This document shows, piece after piece, positions 1-6,022 of a stretch of 11,717 nucleotides of DNA; the first letter of the stretch is position 1; each line of letters opens with the position of its first letter. Below the pieces are notes generated by a model. The model did not search any database and was not told the DNA's origin. It worked only from the letters and a program-made list of their open reading frames with translations. The position numbers and the translations under genes were made by a program. Source of the DNA: UBA11606 sp964513285 (lineage in GTDB: Bacteria; Actinomycetota; Acidimicrobiia; Acidimicrobiales; Aldehydirespiratoraceae); assembly GCA_964513285.1 (NCBI GenBank), contig CAZEML010000142.1:1-11717 (forward strand), given 5' to 3'.

Positions 1-1
1 C

Positions 2-220
2 TTCGGTACCGAGACCGTCGACAAGGCCGCCATCGAGAGGGCCGTCGATGAGGTCTTCGACCTCCGTCCGGGCGCCATCTTGCGCGACCTCGACCTCCGT
101 CGACCGATCTACCGTAAGTCGGCCGCCTACGGACACTTCGGGCGTGACACCGAGGGTGGCTTGTTCCCGTGGGAGCAGACCAACAAGGTCGACGATCTGA
201 AGTCGGCGCTGGGCCTCTGA
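2..220 (+). CDS. metK: S-adenosylmethionine synthetase, C-terminal end (partial)
   Basis: Only the last 72 residues are in the window; the gene enters from the left edge in frame at base 2 and stops with TGA at 218-220. MetK makes S-adenosylmethionine from methionine and ATP in the cytoplasm. The visible tail carries the family's characteristic end: an FDLRP segment, then RPIYRKSAAYGHFGR, then an FPWEQT segment, which closes most bacterial MetK proteins. Length and content fit an intact C-terminus. The next gene (priA) begins inside or right at the end of metK, so the two may be co-transcribed, although a strong hairpin lies 66 bases after the stop. SAM is the methyl donor for the three methyltransferases encoded elsewhere in this window, but that link is general metabolism and not evidence of a shared operon. 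Confidence 0.95.
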   Translation, partial: FGTETVDKAAIERAVDEVFDLRPGAILRDLDLRRPIYRKSAAYGHFGRDTEGGLFPWEQTNKVDDLKSALGL

Positions 221-2025
221 GCGAGCCCGACCAGGGACGGCTCGAGCTCGGCGACGAGCCGGCCGCGCCCACCGAGCCAATCGAATCGACCCGCCCTCCG
301 GGGCGGGTCGTTCGCGTGCTTCCCGACGTCGTCGGCATCGACCGCGAGTTCGACTACGTCGTACCCGAGGCGTGGGATGCCGACGGTCGTGGCGATCGAA
401 TCGCCGTGGGGACGATGGTCCGAGTTCCCCTCGCCGGCCGTCGAGTGGCGGGTTGGGTGACCGCCGTCGATGTCGAGCCCGAGCCGGGCGTGCGACTGGT
501 CGCCCTGGCGAAGCTGAGCGGGATGGGGCCGAGCGCAGAGCTCATCGACCTCGCCGACTGGGCGGCGTGGCGTTGGGCTGGGCGCCGGGTGGCCTTCCTT
601 CGAGCCGCATCGCCCGAGCGGATGGTGGCCGGGGCGGCATCCCGCAGCCGCACCGATCTGGTCGCGGCCGGCCCGCGGGATGTGTTCGATGACGCGTTCG
701 AGCATGGTGTGGCGAGCGTGCGGGTCGCACCCGACGACGACGGGCTCGGCGTGGCGCTCGCTGCGTGTCGTCGCGGCGACGCCTTGATCATCACCGCCGA
801 CGCCGGACGGGCCCGCCATCTCGCCGTCGCGCTCCGTCGGGCCGGGGTCACCGTCGCCCTCGCCCCCGACGAGTGGGCTCGGGCCGCCGGTGGTGCCACC
901 GTGGTCGGGACGAGGTCCGCGGCATGGATGCCGATGCCGGACCTGGCCGCGGTGGTGGTCATCGATGAGCACGACGAGCGGCTCAAGGAGGAACGGACCC
1001 CGGCGTGGCACGCCCGCGACGTCGCGGTCGAGCGGGCGAGGCGCCGTGGCGTCCCGGTGGTCCTGACGTCGGCGGTCCCGTCGTTGGAGGCGCTCCGGAG
1101 CGGACCGTTGTTGCGCCGTGACCGTTCCGTCGAGCGAGACGACTGGCCGATCGTCGATGTTCTCGATCGTCGCGACGAGGATCCGGCGAAGGCCGGCATC
1201 TTCGCGGAGCGGCTTCGGGAGCACATCGACGGTGATCGGCGAGTCGTCTGTGTGCTCAACCGGACCGGCCGGGCCCGGCTGCTGGCGTGTTCGTCGTGCG
1301 GCGAGTTGGTGCGGACCGAGGACGGCGGCTCCGTCATGCGGCTCGAAGGGGACGAACTGGTGAGTCCCGACGGCGTCGAGCGGCGCCCGGTCATCTGCAC
1401 CAACTGCGGTTCCACCGCGCTCAAGACGCTCCGCGTCGGTGTGGAGCGGGCCCGGGAAGAACTCGAGGCGTTGCTCGGCGAACCGGTCGACGAGGTGACC
1501 GCCCAGACCGAACACCGCCCCGATCGCCGAGTCGCGATCGGGACCGAAGCCGTCCTCCACCGGGTCGACCGAGCCGACGTCGTCGTCTTCCTCGACTTCG
1601 ATCAGGAGATGCTGGTGGTTCGTCAGCGAGCCGCCGAGCAGGCGATGGCGCTGATCGCTCAGGCCGCACGGCTCGTCGCCGGTCGTGGGGAGGGCGGACG
1701 CGTGGTCGTGCAGACCCGCCTGCCCGAGCACGAGGTCATCGAGGCGGCGACCAAGGGCGATCCGTCGATCGTCGCCGTGGCGGAGCGCGATCGACGTCGG
1801 CCGCTGCGGCTGCCGCCCTATGGGGCGCAGGTTGCCGTCAGCGGCGCGGGAGGCGCGGAGCTGATCGAGGCGTTCGGCGAGGTCGACGGTGTGCAGGTGC
1901 GCGGTCCGATCGACGACCGGTGGCTGCTGCGCGGCGCGGCGCTCGACCCGATCCTCGACCGGCTGGCGGAGATCCCCCGTCCGGCCGCCCGCGTACGGGT
2001 CGAGGTCGATCCGCTGCGAGTATGA
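169..2025 (+). CDS. priA: Primosomal protein N' (PriA), degenerate helicase-inactive actinobacterial type
   Basis: PriA recognises stalled forks and helps reload the replisome. Seen (numbering from GTG 169, 618 aa): N-terminal DNA-binding region starting near residue 47 (VVRVLPDVVGIDREFDYVVPE); a relic DEXH motif IDEHDERLK at 265-273 followed by WHARDVAVERA, matching E. coli DEEHD...HARD; zinc-type cysteines at 374/377 and 410/413; IGTE at 457-460; a C-terminal LPPYG at 548-552. No Walker A (GxGKT) is present and the QVAGRAGR motif is replaced by QAARLVAGRGEGG, so ATP-driven unwinding is unlikely, as known for actinobacterial PriA. Only four of the usual eight zinc cysteines are seen. The start is uncertain: GTG 169 lies inside metK, CTG 217 would give a 4-base overlap with the metK stop, and GTG 316 gives 569 aa. 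Codon use is coding-like before 316, which argues against the last. Confidence 0.85.
   Translation: MGADQQGRRSEVGAGPLSEPDQGRLELGDEPAAPTEPIESTRPPGRVVRVLPDVVGIDREFDYVVPEAWDADGRGDRIAVGTMVRVPLAGRRVAGWVTAVDVEPEPGVRLVALAKLSGMGPSAELIDLADWAAWRWAGRRVAFLRAASPERMVAGAASRSRTDLVAAGPRDVFDDAFEHGVASVRVAPDDDGLGVALAACRRGDALIITADAGRARHLAVALRRAGVTVALAPDEWARAAGGATVVGTRSAAWMPMPDLAAVVVIDEHDERLKEERTPAWHARDVAVERARRRGVPVVLTSAVPSLEALRSGPLLRRDRSVERDDWPIVDVLDRRDEDPAKAGIFAERLREHIDGDRRVVCVLNRTGRARLLACSSCGELVRTEDGGSVMRLEGDELVSPDGVERRPVICTNCGSTALKTLRVGVERAREELEALLGEPVDEVTAQTEHRPDRRVAIGTEAVLHRVDRADVVVFLDFDQEMLVVRQRAAEQAMALIAQAARLVAGRGEGGRVVVQTRLPEHEVIEAATKGDPSIVAVAERDRRRPLRLPPYGAQVAVSGAGGAELIEAFGEVDGVQVRGPIDDRWLLRGAALDPILDRLAEIPRPAARVRVEVDPLRV
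287..310 (+). terminator. Perfect 10-bp GC hairpin after metK
   Basis: Two exactly complementary 10-base arms (287-296 and 301-310) surround a TCCG tetraloop. It starts 66 bases after the metK stop. Very GC-rich, it looks like an intrinsic terminator or attenuator, but it is followed only by TTCG, without a T-run, and it lies within the presumed 5' part of the priA reading frame. It could therefore tune read-through from metK into priA or simply be a coding coincidence. Termination activity is inferred, the symmetry is seen. Confidence 0.5.
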
Positions 2026-2029
2026 AGCG

Positions 2030-2578
2030 ATGCCGACCCGTACCCGCCGTCTGATCCTCGCCGTGCTGTTGATGCTCGGCATCATCGGTGGCGTCCTCGT
2101 GCTCACCGCGACCGAGGACGGTCCGCCGCTGACCGAGGTGGTCACCGAGGAGCGACTGCTCACCGAGGTCCCCGAGGGTTGGGTGCAGAGCGAGCAGTTC
2201 GCCTTCGAGTGGCAACCGGTGCTCGGCGGTGTCGCCGAAGTCTTCGACAGCTGGCGGGTCGCTCGGGCCTGTGGCCCGTTCGGCTGCGAGACACGCACGC
2301 TCGAGGAGTGGTTGGCCGTCGGGCAGGAGCTTCCGACGTTCGTCCAGGCGGTCGAACCCGACGCCGGGCTCGACATCGTCCGCAACGAGTTCGGGGCTGA
2401 CTACCGGGTGCTCGAAGGGGTCACCTTGGCCGAGAGCACGATCGTGTTCGTGGCCGCCTTCACCGACGGGGCCGACTTCTATGTGGAGTGTGGCGTCGCG
2501 GTCGGGGTCAACGGCGATGACCGCTGGATCGACGAGATCGTCGACGTCTGTCGGGCGACCCGCGAGGTGGGGAGCTAG
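2030..2578 (+). CDS. Small membrane-anchored or secreted protein, unknown function
   Basis: A 182-residue protein that I do not recognise. ATG 2030 is chosen because the next residues form a classic export/anchor segment: basic MPTRTRR, then a hydrophobic stretch at about residues 8-27, then an acidic soluble domain. The segment has no clear signal peptidase or lipobox site (no cysteine follows it), so a single-span anchored protein with an outside domain is likely. The outer part has four cysteines (81, 86, 154, 174), enough for two disulfides, and several tryptophans (51, 61, 75, 94, 166). It begins 4 bases after the priA stop with no strong Shine-Dalgarno, suggesting translation coupled to priA. 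It ends at a CTAG shared with the stop of the convergent LacI gene. Third positions are GC-rich like the neighbours, supporting real coding. Confidence 0.8.
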   Translation: MPTRTRRLILAVLLMLGIIGGVLVLTATEDGPPLTEVVTEERLLTEVPEGWVQSEQFAFEWQPVLGGVAEVFDSWRVARACGPFGCETRTLEEWLAVGQELPTFVQAVEPDAGLDIVRNEFGADYRVLEGVTLAESTIVFVAAFTDGADFYVECGVAVGVNGDDRWIDEIVDVCRATREVGS

Positions 2579-3639
2579 CGCCTCGGCGTCGGACCTGACG
2601 ACGAGCGCACGATCAGCTCGATCGGGAGGGTCTCGCGAACCGGCGCCGGGTCGTCGGCCTCGATGAGATCACGGAGGAGGTGTGCCGCCCGGCGGCCCTT
2701 GTCGACCAGCGGCTGCCGGATGGTCGTCAACGGCACGTCCCACGTCGACGCCCGAGGGATGTCGTCGAACCCGACCACGGAGAGGTCGGTCGGGACGTCG
2801 AGCCCGAGCCGGAACGCTGCCTGGACGGCGCCGATGGCGAGCTGGTCCGACAGGCCGACGACGGCGGTGACGTCGGGGTTCGAGCGGAGGAGGGCGAGCG
2901 CCGCTTCGCGGCCGGCGTCGGGGTCGTTGGCTCGCGCTTCGAAGACGACGGGATCGAGGCCGGTGTCGATGATCCCGGCCGTGCGGGCGCGAACGACGCG
3001 TACCGCCGAGGTTCGCGCCTCGCTGATGGTGCGCGGGCCCGGCTCGGTGGCCCGGTCGGCCGACATCGGCAAGGTGACGACGCCGACGCGTCGATGGCCG
3101 AGTTCGTGGAGATGGCGGCCGAGAAGCGAAGCGCCCCCGCGATCGTCGATCCCGAGGAACGAGGTGTTCGACCCGAGGTCGGGTTCGTCGACGAGGACGG
3201 TGGGGAGCCGGCGGGCGATCACTTCACGGACCGCGGGGTGATCGTCGGGCGCGGAGAAGATCAAGAAGCCGTCGACCGCCGCGTGCGCCAACGGGGTCTG
3301 GTCGACCGGCATGCCGGTGGGGGAGGGGAGGAGGAGGACTCCCGTCCCCGCGCCGGCCGATGCCTCGGCCACGCCTTCGAGGAAGGTCGTGGTGTCGGGG
3401 TCGGAGAACACGAATCGGAGATCTTCGGTGAAGAGCACGCCGATCGTGTCGTGGCGGCCGGTGCGCAGCATGCGGGCTGCGGCGTCAGGGCCGCGGTACC
3501 CGAGCTCGTCGGCCGCCGCCAGGATGCGCTGGCGGAGCTCGTCGCTGAGCTGCTCGGGTCGGTTGTAGGCGTTGGAGACCGTGGTGCGGGACACGCCGAG
3601 ATGCTCGGCGAGCGTCTGGAGCGTGACCCGCTTGCCCAT
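2575..3639 (-). CDS. LacI-family transcriptional regulator
   Basis: A 354-residue repressor of normal family length. The N-terminal helix-turn-helix is plain (VTLQTLAEHLGVSRTTVSNA at residues 5-24), followed by RPEQLSDELRQRILAAADELGY and a hinge helix (PDAAARMLRTGRHDTIGVLF starts at 51). The rest is a periplasmic-binding-protein-like sensor domain with the typical end VVGFDDIPRA...PLTTIRQP. The start is ATG 3639: an upstream in-frame start at 3708 would add 23 residues unlike the family and run into the preceding gene. It follows a 76-residue gene by 4 bases, so both are probably one transcript, preceded by a perfect CG-centred palindrome at 3963-3976 of the LacI operator type, suggesting autoregulation. 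No sugar transport or catabolic gene is next to it, so the effector and other targets cannot be read from the window. Confidence 0.93.
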   Translation of the reverse strand: MGKRVTLQTLAEHLGVSRTTVSNAYNRPEQLSDELRQRILAAADELGYRGPDAAARMLRTGRHDTIGVLFTEDLRFVFSDPDTTTFLEGVAEASAGAGTGVLLLPSPTGMPVDQTPLAHAAVDGFLIFSAPDDHPAVREVIARRLPTVLVDEPDLGSNTSFLGIDDRGGASLLGRHLHELGHRRVGVVTLPMSADRATEPGPRTISEARTSAVRVVRARTAGIIDTGLDPVVFEARANDPDAGREAALALLRSNPDVTAVVGLSDQLAIGAVQAAFRLGLDVPTDLSVVGFDDIPRASTWDVPLTTIRQPLVDKGRRAAHLLRDLIEADDPAPVRETLPIELIVRSSSGPTPRR

Positions 3640-3643
3640 CGGA

Positions 3644-3874
3644 TCAGGCAGCCAGTTCCGCGACCAGCGCCGTGGCGTAGCGGTCGGCGGCCAGGGCGGT
3701 GGCCTCACGCTGTTCGGTCGACCAGGGCACGATCACCTCGACCGTGGCGAGGTCGTCGATGCCGCCGACGCGGATCTCGGCATCGGCCGGGGCCGGGGTG
3801 GTCGCGGTGGCTCGGGCGAGCCGCTCGGTGGCGAGGGTGGGGGAGATGTCGAGGTAGCGGGTGATGGTCAGCAT
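3644..3874 (-). CDS. Small protein of unknown function, first gene of the LacI unit
   Basis: A 76-residue protein that I do not recognise. ATG 3874 has a GGAG Shine-Dalgarno (+ strand positions 3882-3885) at good spacing, and almost every codon ends in G or C, as in real genes here. It begins MLTITRYLDIS and ends in an alanine-rich helix (ATALAADRYATALVAELAA is the last part). There are no cysteines, no membrane segment and no evident DNA-binding motif; the composition suggests a small soluble alpha/beta protein. Its stop lies 4 bases before the LacI repressor start, so the two are almost certainly co-translated. The LacI-type palindrome upstream would then control both. It might be an accessory of the regulator or a small effector-related protein, but nothing in the sequence decides this. 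Confidence 0.7.
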   Translation of the reverse strand: MLTITRYLDISPTLATERLARATATTPAPADAEIRVGGIDDLATVEVIVPWSTEQREATALAADRYATALVAELAA

Positions 3875-3886
3875 CGGGTGCTCCGA

Positions 3887-3906
3887 GGTGGGGGAGGTGG
3901 TGGGGG
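3887..3906 (-). other. C-rich 5' leader (G-rich on the plus strand)
   Basis: On the plus strand this stretch is almost only G with single A/T breaks (runs of 2, 5, 2, 2 and 5 G). On the transcribed minus strand it is a C-rich, nearly G-free leader just before the Shine-Dalgarno of the 76-residue gene. It could form a weak two-tetrad G-quadruplex on the plus strand or leave the leader RNA unstructured. Composition is seen; any function is guesswork. Confidence 0.35.
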
Positions 3907-3962
3907 ATTCGACAGATCGACCGCTTCAGCACCGGCAGGGCCGGGTCTGAATCGATCAAGAT

Positions 3963-3976
3963 CTGTATCGATACAG
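3963..3976. promoter_or_regulatory. Putative LacI-family operator, 14-bp perfect palindrome
   Basis: CTGTATCGATACAG is a perfect palindrome with a central CG, the classic form of LacI/GalR-family operators. It stands 88 bases upstream of the 76-aa/LacI gene pair, the only nearby regulator of that family, and is AT-rich in a very GC-rich region. On the minus strand a loose promoter overlaps it (TTGTGC, 17 bases, TACTGT). Repression of this unit by its own LacI product is the natural inference. Confidence 0.7.
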
Positions 3977-3996
3977 TATCGCCCGACCCGGGCGCG

Positions 3997-4042
3997 CACA
4001 AGCCCGCTCAACGTGGCGATCGTCACGTCGAACGGGCTTGTG
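3997..4042 (-). terminator. Long stem-loop downstream of the DM13 gene
   Basis: Perfect 10-base arms (CACAAGCCCG at 3997-4006 and its complement at 4033-4042) enclose a second, nearly perfect inverted repeat at 4011-4028 (ACGTG ... CACGT with one wobble). It lies 30 bases after the stop of the minus-strand DM13 gene and before the LacI-unit promoter, where a terminator is expected. There is no T-run, which is common for actinobacterial terminators. Because the arms are symmetric it could act on either strand. Confidence 0.6.
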
Positions 4043-4072
4043 GTTCGGGGGGAGAGGGGGTGAGAGAAGAGG

Positions 4073-4759
4073 TCAGGTGGTGGGGCTGAGCAGCGCCTCG
4101 CCGAAGCCGACGCTGAAGCGCTCACACCAGATCTCGACGGTGTTGAAGACCTCGAGGTCGACACCGACGGGGATCTCGTAGTTCTGGTTGCCGATGTTGC
4201 CGCTGAGGTCGCCGAGGCTCACGAAGTCGCCGTTCTCGGCCCGGAGGTAGACCTTGAGGTCCGGGCCGTTGCTCGAATCGAAGTTCTCGAACCGGAGGAA
4301 CCGCTGCTCGGTGCCGTTGTTGAGCACCAGCGCATCGCCGCTCACCGAGTACCGGCTGAGCGAGGTGAAGTCGCCGTCGAAGATGGTGACGACCTCACCG
4401 GCCGCCGGCTCCTCGGTCGCTTCCGCGGCAGCAGCGTCCTCGGCCGCTGCGTCGTCGGTGGTCCCATCCGCCGCGGTCGCGTCGGCCGCCTCGTCCTCGG
4501 CCATGTCCTCATCGGCCATGTCCTCGTCTTCGGCCATGTCCTCGTCTGCCATGTCGTCTTCGGCTGCGGGGGCGGCGGTCTCGCCGCTTCCCTCGGGGGT
4601 GAGGGTGAACACGGGGCCGTCCTCGTCGACCACGTCATCGATGAACGCGGTGTGGATACCGAAGTAGCCGAAGGCGAGCCAGCTGAGGACACCCAGCACG
4701 GCGATGCCGCCTCCGCTGAAGGCGAGTTTGTTTCTCTTGATCTTCTCGACGATCTTCAT
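4073..4759 (-). CDS. Membrane-anchored DM13-domain protein
   Basis: A 228-residue protein in three parts. Residues 1-13 are basic and cytoplasmic (MKIVEKIKRNKLAF), about 15-35 form one membrane span, and 40-50 read FIDDVVDEDGPV. Residues 56-120 are a low-complexity Asp/Glu/Ala/Met linker with repeats of the type DMAEDE/DMADE. Residues 123-225 are a DM13 domain: GDFTSLSRYSVSG, then DSSNGPDLKVYL, GNIGNQNYEIP, and VEIWCERFSVGFGEA with the conserved cysteine at 212. DM13 domains are proposed to take part in extracytoplasmic redox reactions through that cysteine; the role of this protein is not known. ATG 4759 is chosen because it gives the span directly after the start, with GGGAG just upstream. 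It lies 79 bases after the SpoU gene and may share its transcript. The repeats look like a spacer that lifts the domain off the membrane. Confidence 0.88.
   Translation of the reverse strand: MKIVEKIKRNKLAFSGGGIAVLGVLSWLAFGYFGIHTAFIDDVVDEDGPVFTLTPEGSGETAAPAAEDDMADEDMAEDEDMADEDMAEDEAADATAADGTTDDAAAEDAAAAEATEEPAAGEVVTIFDGDFTSLSRYSVSGDALVLNNGTEQRFLRFENFDSSNGPDLKVYLRAENGDFVSLGDLSGNIGNQNYEIPVGVDLEVFNTVEIWCERFSVGFGEALLSPTT
4496..4563 (-). repeat. Short tandem repeats coding the acidic linker
   Basis: The 9-mer CATGTCCTC (plus strand) occurs at 4502, 4517 and 4535, with a variant CATGTCGTC at 4550, so units of 15, 18 and 15 bases follow each other. They keep the reading frame and encode DMADE/DMAEDE units of the DM13 protein. 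Such repeats can gain or lose units by slippage, changing linker length without a frameshift. Confidence 0.8.
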
Positions 4760-4838
4760 GCTCTCCCAACGGTGACGGTTCCGCGGGAGTTCCGGTTTCT
4801 TCGGGAATCTTCGTCGGCGCGCCGGGGTTGGGTGGCCG

Positions 4839-5363
4839 CTACGACCGGTCCCACGATCGGCGGCGAGCTTCGTAGATCGCGATCGCCGCCGCGGACGCCA
4901 CGTTGAGGCTGCCGACCTTGCCGAGCTGAGGGATGAACGCCGTCGCATCGCATGCGGCGAGCGTCGCCGGCGTGCAGCCACGATCTTCGTGACCGATCAC
5001 CAGCGCCACGTCCGTCTCCATCGAGACCTCGTGCAGCGGCTGTGCGTCGGTCGTCAGTTCGATGGCGATCACCTGGTAACCGTCGGCCCGGGCCGCCTCG
5101 ACCGCCGGAACGCCGGAGTCGAACTCGCTCCAGCTCAGGTAGCGAGCGGTCCCGAGCGCGGTCTTGTTCACCTTGTCGTGGCTCGGGGCCGTCGCGCCAC
5201 CCAAGTACACGTGGTCGACCCGCTCGGCCGCCGCGGTGCGCACGATCGACCCGACGTTGAACGGGTTGCCGACACCGTCGAGGACCAGCGCGAGCCGCCC
5301 GTCGGTCCGGCGTCGCCACTCGCGATGCAGCCGCTTCATGCCTGTGCCGTCGAGCTGGCTCAT
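4839..5363 (-). CDS. SpoU/TrmH-family RNA 2'-O-methyltransferase
   Basis: A 174-residue knotted (SPOUT) methyltransferase that uses SAM to methylate a ribose 2'-OH in tRNA or rRNA. All three SpoU motifs are visible: NPFNVGSIVRTA at 33-44, IGHEDRG at 123-129, and IPQLGKVGSLNVASAAAIA at 144-162, which forms the knot and SAM pocket. The arginine of motif 1 (R42) and the Asn of motif 3 (N154) are present. The length fits the catalytic domain with almost no extra RNA-binding domain. The substrate (for example tRNA Gm18 or another site) cannot be told from sequence alone. Its ATG overlaps the TGA of the upstream methyltransferase gene in an ATGA, so the two are translationally coupled. Start ATG 5363 is supported by this overlap. 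Confidence 0.9.
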   Translation of the reverse strand: MSQLDGTGMKRLHREWRRRTDGRLALVLDGVGNPFNVGSIVRTAAAERVDHVYLGGATAPSHDKVNKTALGTARYLSWSEFDSGVPAVEAARADGYQVIAIELTTDAQPLHEVSMETDVALVIGHEDRGCTPATLAACDATAFIPQLGKVGSLNVASAAAIAIYEARRRSWDRS

Positions 5364-5980
5364 GCGTCACCCCCGGTTCTCGCGCCGACTTCGAGGATAC
5401 GGAAGCCGGCCCGACTCTTGAGCCGTTCGACTCGGTGGCCTCGGCCGTCCAACCAGCGGGCGAGCGAGTCACTGCCGAGGTGCTTCTGCACCACCAGGTG
5501 CGCCGTGCCCGACGGTGTCAGGCGGCCGAGCCATCGATCGAGCAGTTCGTGCAACGCCGCCTTCCCGATGCGGATCGGGGGGTTGGACAGGATCCGGTCG
5601 AACCGGACGTCCTCGGGAACCTCGTCGGGTGCCGCCACCGACACTCGGTCCGCGGCACCGATCGCCGTAGCGTTGGCTGCGGTGAGCTCGCGGGCGCGGG
5701 TGTTGACGTCGATCGCCCAAACCGCGGCGCCGGGAGCTCGCGCCGCAGCGACGCAGGCGATCGGGCCCCACCCGCAGCCGAGATCGAGAATCGTTGCGTC
5801 GTCGTCGCCCAGCGGCGGCGCTTCGAGCAACAACAGCTTGGTGCCGGCGTCGAGATGCTCAGAGGAGAACACCCCGCGGTCGGCGGTGAGGGTGAAGGCG
5901 ACGTCGGGCAGTGCGACCTCGACCGGCCGGGGTTCAGAGGTGACGGACGGGTCGTCCTCGAAGTACTGGCCGGTGGTCAC
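5360..5980 (-). CDS. RsmC/YbxB-like class I SAM-dependent methyltransferase
   Basis: A 206-residue methyltransferase of the 'small domain' (MTS) type. The N-terminal YFEDDPSVTSEPRP and the ADRGVFSSEHLDAGT segment are typical of the YbxB/RsmC group. The SAM-binding motif I is DLGCGWGP at 66-73, an acidic residue D91 ends strand 2, and SNPPIRIGK at 132-140 is the NPP[F/Y/I] motif that flips out a guanine for N2-methylation. It ends with a KSRAGFRILEV segment. The likely role is m2G modification of rRNA, but the substrate is inferred from the family. GTG 5980 is the start: the reading frame is open further upstream, but that part lies antisense to def and does not resemble the family. A TACCGT box ends 6 bases before this GTG, suggesting a leaderless mRNA. 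It shares a 42-base divergent promoter region with def. Confidence 0.88.
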   Translation of the reverse strand: MTTGQYFEDDPSVTSEPRPVEVALPDVAFTLTADRGVFSSEHLDAGTKLLLLEAPPLGDDDATILDLGCGWGPIACVAAARAPGAAVWAIDVNTRARELTAANATAIGAADRVSVAAPDEVPEDVRFDRILSNPPIRIGKAALHELLDRWLGRLTPSGTAHLVVQKHLGSDSLARWLDGRGHRVERLKSRAGFRILEVGARTGGDA

Positions 5981-5986
5981 CCTGCG

Positions 5987-5992
5987 ACGGTA
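5987..5992 (-). promoter_or_regulatory. Putative -10 box for the RsmC-like gene
   Basis: TACCGT on the minus strand fits TANNNT and ends 6 bases before the GTG start, the geometry of leaderless actinobacterial transcripts. No convincing -35 box is visible. Confidence 0.45.
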
Positions 5993-6009
5993 GCGGGGTC
6001 CACGGTGGG

Positions 6010-6015
6010 TACCCT
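6010..6015 (+). promoter_or_regulatory. Putative -10 box for def
   Basis: TACCCT fits TANNNT and ends 7 bases before the def ATG, with no Shine-Dalgarno in between, which suggests a leaderless mRNA. It faces the -10 box of the RsmC-like gene only about 20 bases away. Confidence 0.5.
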
Positions 6016-6022
6016 GGAACCC

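Noticed and set aside
127..2385. A 752-codon open frame on the minus strand opposite priA and the next gene
   Set aside because: It is antisense to a recognised PriA, has low-complexity Arg/Asp/Gly/Pro-rich content without any domain, and long antisense frames are expected in DNA this GC-rich.
2680..3864. A 394-codon plus-strand frame opposite the LacI gene
   Set aside because: The minus strand encodes a clear LacI repressor with HTH and hinge; the plus frame has no recognisable domain.
4496..4563. Tandem repeats considered as a CRISPR-like array
   Set aside because: Units are 15-18 bases without spacers, lie in frame inside a coding region and simply encode the acidic linker.
4778..4794. 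Direct repeat GTTCCG spaced 11 bases apart upstream of the DM13 gene
   Set aside because: Six-base repeats are common by chance in such DNA and no regulator or promoter elements support it.
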